64,000 nucleotides of DNA from NCBI RefSeq assembly GCF_036127095.1, contig NZ_CP108006.1, forward strand, positions 1,178,001 to 1,242,000, given 5' to 3'. Under the pieces are notes generated by a model that was not told the origin of the DNA, did not search any database, and saw only the letters and a list, made by a program, of their open reading frames with translations. The translations under genes were made by a program, and so were the position numbers. This DNA comes from Streptomyces sp. NBC_00335 (GTDB taxonomy: Bacteria > Actinomycetota > Actinomycetes > Streptomycetales > Streptomycetaceae). Positions 58,990 through 64,000 of the stretch are shown here, piece by piece; position 1 is the first letter of the stretch; every line of letters begins with the position of its first letter.

Positions 58990-59512
58990 GGCGAATTCCT
59001 CTCCGACGCCTGCGAGGTGAGCTGTCGGGTTCGGACTGGAGATGTCCGGCCGTACGTGCGCCGTTGAACAGCACATGGACGGCTTCACCCCGAGCTGTCC
59101 CGTTGTAAAGATCCCGAAGGAGCTCCGGAACAGCGGCTTACCTGGTTCCCCCGCTCCTGCCGCGCGCGTGAATAGTCGGGTGCGGTTTCCGGACGGCGGC
59201 AGGATTAGGCGGTCCATCCGGATCGATCGCGAAGGTAATCCAGCCCGGCGGCACGGAACAAGTCCCGAATTCCCCCATGGATTCCAAGTGATGATGGACC
59301 GACGGAATTACGGTCACCCTGCGTCCATTCCCCTCCCCCAACAACCGTCCGGACAGGGGAATTCGCCCTTCGCGATCAGGCACTCACGGTCACCGTATGA
59401 TCTGGCTCACGGGGACGTGTCCGATCTCGCCCCTCGCTATGGCAAGTTGTCAGCAACCAACGTAATTCGGACACGCGCGACGACGACCACACGGAGACAC
59501 GGAGGAGCCCCT
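58990..59512. other. Riboswitch and phosphatase promoter region (523 bp)
   Basis: The left half is the c-di-AMP riboswitch leader of the peptidase gene. The right half holds the promoter of the phosphatase, with TATGAT (59396-59401) as a possible -10 and a CGTGTCCGA/TCGGACACG inverted repeat (59418-59426/59467-59475) that may be an operator. No coding sequence is seen. Confidence 0.6.
59000..59210 (-). promoter_or_regulatory. c-di-AMP (ydaO/yuaA) riboswitch of the M23 peptidase
   Basis: Read on the minus strand: CCGTCCGGAAACCGCACCC, then GGCAGGAGCGGGGGAACCAG near 59140-59163, TCGGGGTGAAGCCG near 59077-59091, and CCGAACCCGACAGCTCACCT followed by CGCAGGCGTCGGAGAGG at 59000-59035. These blocks in this order match the ydaO leader of Streptomyces cell-wall hydrolase genes such as rpfA. 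It represses the downstream gene when c-di-AMP is high; the assignment rests on sequence pattern. Confidence 0.9.
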
Positions 59513-60334
59513 GTGACCCAGCAGATACCCCAGAGCCCCCACACCGATCCGGTGGCGCCGGAACCGGCACTGACGGGAGTCCGCAACTTCCGTGACGTGG
59601 GCGGATTGCCGGCCGCGGACGGCCGGACGGTCAAGTCAGGACGACTGTTTCGAAGCGGACATCTGGCGCATGCCACCGAAAGCGACGCGGAGTTCCTCGG
59701 ATCGCTCGGACTGCACACCGTCTTCGACTTCCGCAACGGCGCCGACCACGCCCTGGAGGGTCCGGACGTGGAGCTGCCCGGCGTGCGCAACGTCGGCATT
59801 CCGCTGTCGGATCCGGCCGACGGCCGGGAGTTCTGGAAGATGGTCCGCGAAGGGGACCTGGCGCAGCTCCGCGAGATCCTGGGCGAGGGCAAGGCCGCCG
59901 CGCGGATGTCCCGTTCGTACCGGACGATGATCCGGACCCGGACCGCCGAGCACAGCCGGGTGGTGCACGCGCTCGCCGAGGACAGCGTCCCCGCGCTCAT
60001 GCACTGCGCCGCCGGGAAGGACCGGGCCGGGCTGTCGATCGCCGTCACCCTGCTCGCGCTGGGTGTCGGGCGGGAGGCGATCCTCGCGGACTACCTGGAG
60101 TCGAACGCCCCGCACAACCGCTACCGGGTCCGCCGGGGCAACGGCTCGCCCGAGGCCCGCGCCCCCGAGGTGATGGAGCTGCTCGCCCCGCTCTTCGATG
60201 CCCGCGCCGCGTATCTGACCGCGGCCTTCGACACCATCGACGAGGAGTGGGGCGGTGTGGAGCGCTACCTCGCCGAGGGCCTCGGGCTCGCGCCCGAGAC
60301 CCTCGGCAGGCTCCACGACCGGCTGCTGGACTGA
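59513..60334 (+). CDS. Tyrosine-protein phosphatase (dual-specificity type)
   Basis: 273 residues. The phosphatase loop is HCAAGKDRAGLSIAV (C-x5-R), with the N-terminal GVRNFRDVGGLPAADGRTVK and LFRSGHLAHAT typical of the actinobacterial tyrosine phosphatase/protein-phosphatase family (PtpB-like). GTG 59513 has GGAGGAG 5 bp upstream. It probably removes phosphate from tyrosine or lipid substrates. Convergent with the hopanoid operon end. Confidence 0.92.
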   Translation: MTQQIPQSPHTDPVAPEPALTGVRNFRDVGGLPAADGRTVKSGRLFRSGHLAHATESDAEFLGSLGLHTVFDFRNGADHALEGPDVELPGVRNVGIPLSDPADGREFWKMVREGDLAQLREILGEGKAAARMSRSYRTMIRTRTAEHSRVVHALAEDSVPALMHCAAGKDRAGLSIAVTLLALGVGREAILADYLESNAPHNRYRVRRGNGSPEARAPEVMELLAPLFDARAAYLTAAFDTIDEEWGGVERYLAEGLGLAPETLGRLHDRLLD

Positions 60335-60353
60335 CGCCCCACGAGGTGGGCCG

Positions 60354-61736
60354 TCAGCGGTTGGCGACGGCCTGCCTCACCAGTGTCCGGCCGAAGTCCC
60401 ACATCAGCGCGCCGCCGCCGTGGGCCTCGTCCATGACCGCGCGGAAGGCGCCGACGAAGCGGTCGACGTCCGCCTCGTCCACGATCAGCGGCGGGATCAG
60501 CTTGATCACTTCCAGGTGGTCGCCGGAGACCTGGGTGAGGATCCGGTGCTTCTGCAGCAGCGGCACCACCACCATCTGCGCGAACAGCCCCTTGCGCGCC
60601 GCCTGCAGCATGCTCCAGCGGCTCCGCAGGCCCAGCGAGGACGGCCGGCCGAACTCGATGCCGATCATCAGCCCGCGGCCCCGTACCTCGTGGAGCAGTT
60701 CGTACTCGTCCACGAGCGCGGCCAGCCGCCCGCGCAGCAGGTCGCCCATCGCGCGGGCGTGGGCCACCACCTCCTCGTCCTCCATGACGGACAGGACGGC
60801 GAGTCCGGCCGCCATCGCCTGGGCGTTGGAGCCGAAGCTGGCGGAGTGGACGAGCACCCGGTCCATGGAGGAGTAGACCTTCTTGAAGATCCAGTCCTTG
60901 CCCAGGGTCGCGCCGACGGGCACGTAGCCGCCGGAGAGCGCCTTGGCCACGCACACCAGGTCCGGTTCGACTCCGGCCTCGTGCTGGTAGGCGTAGAAGT
61001 CGCCGGTCCGTCCGAGGCCGGTCTGCACCTCGTCCGCGATCAGCAGCGCCCCCCGCCGGTGCAGCAGCTCCTGTGCGGCGAGCAGGTACCCGGGCGGGGC
61101 GGCGAGCACCCCCTTGCCCTGGATCGGCTCCACGACGAGGGCCGCCACGTCCCCCTTCTTCAGCTCCCGCTCCAGCGCGGCCAGGTCTCCGAGGGCGACC
61201 TTGGTGTCCGGCAGCAGCGGGGCGAAGCCGTCGCGGAAGCCGGCCTCGCCGTTGACCGAGAGCGCGCCCGTGGTGAGCCCGTGGAAGGCGTGGTCGCAGT
61301 AGAGGACCCTGGGCCGCCCGGTGGCGTACCGGGCGAACTTCAGGGCGGTCTCCACCGCCTCGGTGCCGCTGTTGCCGAAGAAGACCCGGTCCAGGTGCGG
61401 ACTGTGGGAGAGCAGCTTCTCGGCCAGCAGCCCGGGCAGCGGCTGGCAGTCGAAGCGGGTCAGGTCGGCGAGCTGGGCGTCCAGCACGTCGTGCAGGGCC
61501 TGCCTGACCACCGGGTGGTGGCGGCCCAGGCCCATCACTCCGAAGCCGGCCAGCATGTCGAGGTAGTCGTTGCCCTCGGCATCCCAGAAGTGGGCTCCCT
61601 CGGCCCGCACGTAGACCTTGTCGAAGCCGATGGTGTGCAGCATCCGGGGCAGCTGGTGGTTGAGGTGGCGGGCGTGCAGTTCGTACCGCTCGCCACCCCG
61701 CTCGGCCAGCAGCTCGCCGAGGTCGAAGCCGGTCAT
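60354..61736 (-). CDS. hpnO: Class III aminotransferase, hopanoid-type (HpnO-like)
   Basis: 460 residues of a class III PLP aminotransferase: FFGNSGTEAVETALKFARYA, the PLP aspartate in LLIADEVQTGLGRTG and the Schiff-base lysine in CVAKALSGGYVPVGA. In hopanoid clusters this enzyme aminates the ribosyl-hopane side chain to make aminobacteriohopanetriol. Its ATG overlaps the hpnH stop (ATGA at 61733-61736). The gene is the last of the operon seen here. Confidence 0.85.
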   Translation of the reverse strand: MTGFDLGELLAERGGERYELHARHLNHQLPRMLHTIGFDKVYVRAEGAHFWDAEGNDYLDMLAGFGVMGLGRHHPVVRQALHDVLDAQLADLTRFDCQPLPGLLAEKLLSHSPHLDRVFFGNSGTEAVETALKFARYATGRPRVLYCDHAFHGLTTGALSVNGEAGFRDGFAPLLPDTKVALGDLAALERELKKGDVAALVVEPIQGKGVLAAPPGYLLAAQELLHRRGALLIADEVQTGLGRTGDFYAYQHEAGVEPDLVCVAKALSGGYVPVGATLGKDWIFKKVYSSMDRVLVHSASFGSNAQAMAAGLAVLSVMEDEEVVAHARAMGDLLRGRLAALVDEYELLHEVRGRGLMIGIEFGRPSSLGLRSRWSMLQAARKGLFAQMVVVPLLQKHRILTQVSGDHLEVIKLIPPLIVDEADVDRFVGAFRAVMDEAHGGGALMWDFGRTLVRQAVANR

Positions 61737-62767
61737 GCCGACTTGTCCCGGCTCCCGCCCCCCACGGTCTCGCGGACCGCCCGCAGCGACTCCTTCAGCG
61801 AACCCATGGTGGCCAGGACGGCCGTGGGCTCGTACCCGCAGTGCGCCATGCAGTTCGCGCAGCGCGGGTCCTTCCCGCGGCCGTACTTGCTCCAGTCGGT
61901 TTCCTCGATCAGTTCCCGGTACGAGGGCACGTACCCGTCGCTCATCAGATAGCAGGGACGCTGCCAGCCGAAGAGCGAATAGTTCGGAATGGCCCAGGCC
62001 GTGCAGGGGAAATCGGCTTTGCCTTCCAGGAAGTCCAGGAAGAGCGGCGAGTGGTTGAGCCGCCAGCGCCGCCGGTTGCCGCCCGCGAAGGCCTTCTTGA
62101 AGAGTTCGCGGGTCTGTTCGACGCCGAGGAAGTGCTCCTGGTCGGGGGCCTTCTCGTAGGCGTAGGCCGGCGAGATCATCATCTCGTCCACCTGGAGATC
62201 GTCATTGAGGTAGTTCAGGACCTCGATGATGGTCTGCGGGGTGTCCGTGTTGAAGAAGGTGGAGTTGGTCGTCACCCGGAATCCGCGCTTCTTCGCCTCC
62301 TTGATGGCCTCGACCGCCTCGTCGAAGACGCCCTCCTTCGCCACCGACTCGTCGTGACGCTCGCGCAGACCGTCGATGTGCACGGCGAAGGCGAAGTACG
62401 GGGAGGGCGTGAACTTCTCGATCTTCTTGCGGAGCAGCATCGCGTTGGTGCAGAGGAAGACGTACTTCCGCTTCGCCACCAACTGGCGCACGATCTCGTC
62501 GATCTGCGGGTGCATCAAGGGCTCGCCGCCCGCGATGGACACCATCGGCGCGCCCGATTCCAGCACGGCGCCCACCGCCTGGGCGACGGGCATGCGCTGC
62601 TTGAGCACCCCGGCCGGGTGCTGGATCTTCCCGCACCCCTCGCAGGCCAGGTTGCAGGCGTAGAGCGGTTCCAGCTCGACGATCAGCGGGAACTTCTCGC
62701 GCTTGCGGAGCTTCTGTTCGAGCAGGTACGTCCCGACCCTGATCGTCTGTCGCAGTGGCATGGCCAT
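61733..62767 (-). CDS. hpnH: Adenosyl-hopene transferase (radical SAM)
   Basis: 344 residues. HpnH adds the 5'-deoxyadenosyl group to diploptene to give adenosylhopane. The [4Fe-4S] motif is YACNLACEGCGK (CxxxCxxC), and the family signature AGGEPLMHPQIDEIV follows. A C-terminal cysteine cluster (CANCMAHCGYEP) is also present. The ATG at 62767 (MAMPLRQ) has GGAGG 8 bp upstream. It sits between hpnG and the aminotransferase, 5 bp after hpnG. Confidence 0.95.
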   Translation of the reverse strand: MAMPLRQTIRVGTYLLEQKLRKREKFPLIVELEPLYACNLACEGCGKIQHPAGVLKQRMPVAQAVGAVLESGAPMVSIAGGEPLMHPQIDEIVRQLVAKRKYVFLCTNAMLLRKKIEKFTPSPYFAFAVHIDGLRERHDESVAKEGVFDEAVEAIKEAKKRGFRVTTNSTFFNTDTPQTIIEVLNYLNDDLQVDEMMISPAYAYEKAPDQEHFLGVEQTRELFKKAFAGGNRRRWRLNHSPLFLDFLEGKADFPCTAWAIPNYSLFGWQRPCYLMSDGYVPSYRELIEETDWSKYGRGKDPRCANCMAHCGYEPTAVLATMGSLKESLRAVRETVGGGSRDKSA

Positions 62768-62772
62768 CTGGC

Positions 62773-63456
62773 TCACCTCCGGGGGAGCAGCAAAGAACGG
62801 TGCCATTCATAAAACGCGGGCAGTACGGCACGCAGTACGCGAAAGGCCGATATTCCCCCGCGAACAGTGCCGATGCGGACGAGCTCATGCTCCGGAGCGT
62901 CCACGATCACCCGGACGGCCGCAACCGGACGGTCCGCGCCGCCCTGGGCGCTCCCGCCCCGGGTCGCGGTCCAGAGGGTGGCGGCCGATTCCATGTCGAC
63001 CCCGATGGCGCCGCCGGCGCGCAGCTGGGCGCGCTCCTGGCCCCGGACGACGTGGTCGGATCCGGTCAGTGCACCGAGGTGTACGGTCCGGCCGGGTACG
63101 GCCCGGGCCAGCGCCTCGGCGAGCAGGGCGGTACCGGCGCAGGCGACCGTGCCGCGCGGGTCCCGGGTCTCCTCGGCGACGATGAGGTCGCCGGGGCTCA
63201 TGCCGGGCAGCAGCCCGGCGCAGAATCCGGTGGCGAGCACGGCGGCGCCGCGCAGCTCCGGCTCGGCGAGCTTGCTGCCGACGGCGCGCTCCGCCGCGCG
63301 CGGGCCCATGCCGGTGCGCAGGACCTCGTACCGCTCGGGCGCTCCCCGCTCGCGGCTGCCGCGGTACGAGGTGCTGCGCAGGGCGGTCCGCTCGATGCGC
63401 AGGGCGCAGGCGATCAGCAGCGGCGGCGGGGCGGCCGTGGCGGGGCCGCCGGTCAT
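62773..63456 (-). CDS. hpnG: Adenosylhopane nucleosidase/phosphorylase
   Basis: 227 residues. HpnG removes adenine from adenosylhopane to give ribosylhopane. PNP-type features: LLIACALRIERTALR, VLATGFCAGLLPGMSPGDLI and the GVDMESAATLW nucleoside-binding motif. The ATG at 63456 overlaps the shc stop (TGATG), with GGGGAG 5 bp upstream. GTG 63459 is an alternative. The product order shc-hpnG-hpnH-aminotransferase follows the pathway. Confidence 0.9.
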   Translation of the reverse strand: MTGGPATAAPPPLLIACALRIERTALRSTSYRGSRERGAPERYEVLRTGMGPRAAERAVGSKLAEPELRGAAVLATGFCAGLLPGMSPGDLIVAEETRDPRGTVACAGTALLAEALARAVPGRTVHLGALTGSDHVVRGQERAQLRAGGAIGVDMESAATLWTATRGGSAQGGADRPVAAVRVIVDAPEHELVRIGTVRGGISAFRVLRAVLPAFYEWHRSLLLPRR

Positions 63457-64000
63457 CACAGCTCCCCGGGGGACGGGGCGGCGTGCGGGAGGCCGGTCGG
63501 ATCCGCGTACCGCCCGCCGGGGCCGAACGGTTCTCCGTACAGGTAGCGGCCGAGCGCGGTGAGCGGGAAGACCTGGCGGTACAGGTGGTAGTTGATGGAG
63601 AAGTCCCAGGGGAAGCCGGTGCCGGTGAAGTACGGCTCGTCCCAGGTGCCGTCGGCGCGCTGGGTGGAGACGAGGTAGCCGATCCCCCGCTCCACGGACG
63701 GCGCGTCGCGCTCCCCGGCCGACAGCAGGGCCATCAGCGCCCATGCCGTCTGCGAGGCGGTCGAGGCGCCCTTCCCCGCCCAGGACGGGTCCTGGTAGGA
63801 GCGCTGGTCCTCTCCCCACCCTCCGTCCTCGTTCTGTACGGACTCCAGCCAGTGCACGGCCCGCCGGATCGCGGGGTGCGAGGGGGCGAAGCCGGCCGCG
63901 GTCAGGGCCGGGACCACCGAGCCGGTGCCGTAGACGTAGTTGGTGCCCCAGCGGCCGAACCAGCCGCCGTTGGGGTCCTGTTCGGCGAGGAGCCAGGCGA
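63456..64000 (-). CDS. shc: Squalene-hopene cyclase, C-terminal part
   Basis: The gene enters from the right edge; only the last 180 or so residues are here. They show QW repeats (QDPNGGWFGRWGTNYVYGTG, QNEDGGWGEDQRSYQDPSWA, QRADGTWDEPYFTGTGFPWD), the mark of squalene-hopene cyclases, which fold squalene to hopene in the membrane. The DXDD motif lies outside the window. The stop overlaps the hpnG start, so it heads the hopanoid operon. Confidence 0.95.
   Translation of the reverse strand, partial: AWLLAEQDPNGGWFGRWGTNYVYGTGSVVPALTAAGFAPSHPAIRRAVHWLESVQNEDGGWGEDQRSYQDPSWAGKGASTASQTAWALMALLSAGERDAPSVERGIGYLVSTQRADGTWDEPYFTGTGFPWDFSINYHLYRQVFPLTALGRYLYGEPFGPGGRYADPTGLPHAAPSPGEL

Overview
The window is high-GC actinobacterial DNA with codon use, leaderless and GTG starts, ATGA/GTGA-coupled genes, a conservon, a B12 riboswitch, a c-di-AMP (ydaO) riboswitch and a hopanoid cluster. 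Together these point firmly to a Streptomyces chromosome. There are about 70 genes, one tRNA (Pro, GGG), no rRNA, no complete insertion sequence, no prophage and no CRISPR array. The ends cut two genes: a lutA-like gene on the left and a squalene-hopene cyclase on the right.

Layout. 1-8.0 kb: lutA (partial), cobF, a PLP enzyme with an adjacent LysR regulator, a SnoaL-like protein, the anaerobic ribonucleotide reductase pair nrdDG behind tandem NrdR boxes and a cobalamin riboswitch, and a membrane-anchored GH71-like glucanase. 8.4-11.8 kb: a degenerate STAND NTPase fragment, monomeric isocitrate dehydrogenase and a DUF805 protein. 12.1-22.8 kb: a putative glycan or glycolipid locus with a sugar epimerase, a two-component system, a GT2 and a DUF2064 transferase, a methyltransferase, a membrane Mo-cofactor oxidoreductase (with a one-base frameshift) plus a small membrane partner, and a GT87 mannosyltransferase. 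A beta-lactamase-fold hydrolase and an AraC regulator sit inside it. The same 18-bp element lies in both divergent promoters of this locus. 22.8-34 kb: GH46 chitosanase, a GATase-like/methyltransferase fusion, a GNAT, CorA, a HTH-TOBE protein, the LysG/LysE lysine export pair, a double Nudix protein, an ArsR-VOC operon, an ECF sigma operon, a spermidine-synthase-like membrane protein and tRNA-Pro.

34-46.8 kb: a split transketolase behind a MerR-type promoter, a YjbR-family protein, a conservon (cvnA-B-C-D plus GAF), two tandem secreted triple-repeat proteins of unknown function, an MBL hydrolase, an SGNH hydrolase and a membrane PP2C phosphatase. 47-58 kb: M20 peptidase, a SAV_915-like protein with lysA, secreted lipase, TetR, a glyoxalase-like protein, small proteins, an isochorismatase-family/MarR pair, a histidine phosphatase and a winged-helix protein. 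58-64 kb: a LysM-M23 endopeptidase under a c-di-AMP riboswitch, a tyrosine phosphatase, and the hopanoid operon shc-hpnG-hpnH-aminotransferase.

The most notable points are the B12 riboswitch plus NrdR control of a class III reductase, the two-component-linked glycan locus with a shared promoter element, the secreted triple-repeat pair, the ECF sigma/micro-protein/DUF2892 operon and the MerR-type promoter of the transketolase pair. All functions are read from sequence alone. Family names rest on recognised motifs and general protein knowledge; no search was run.
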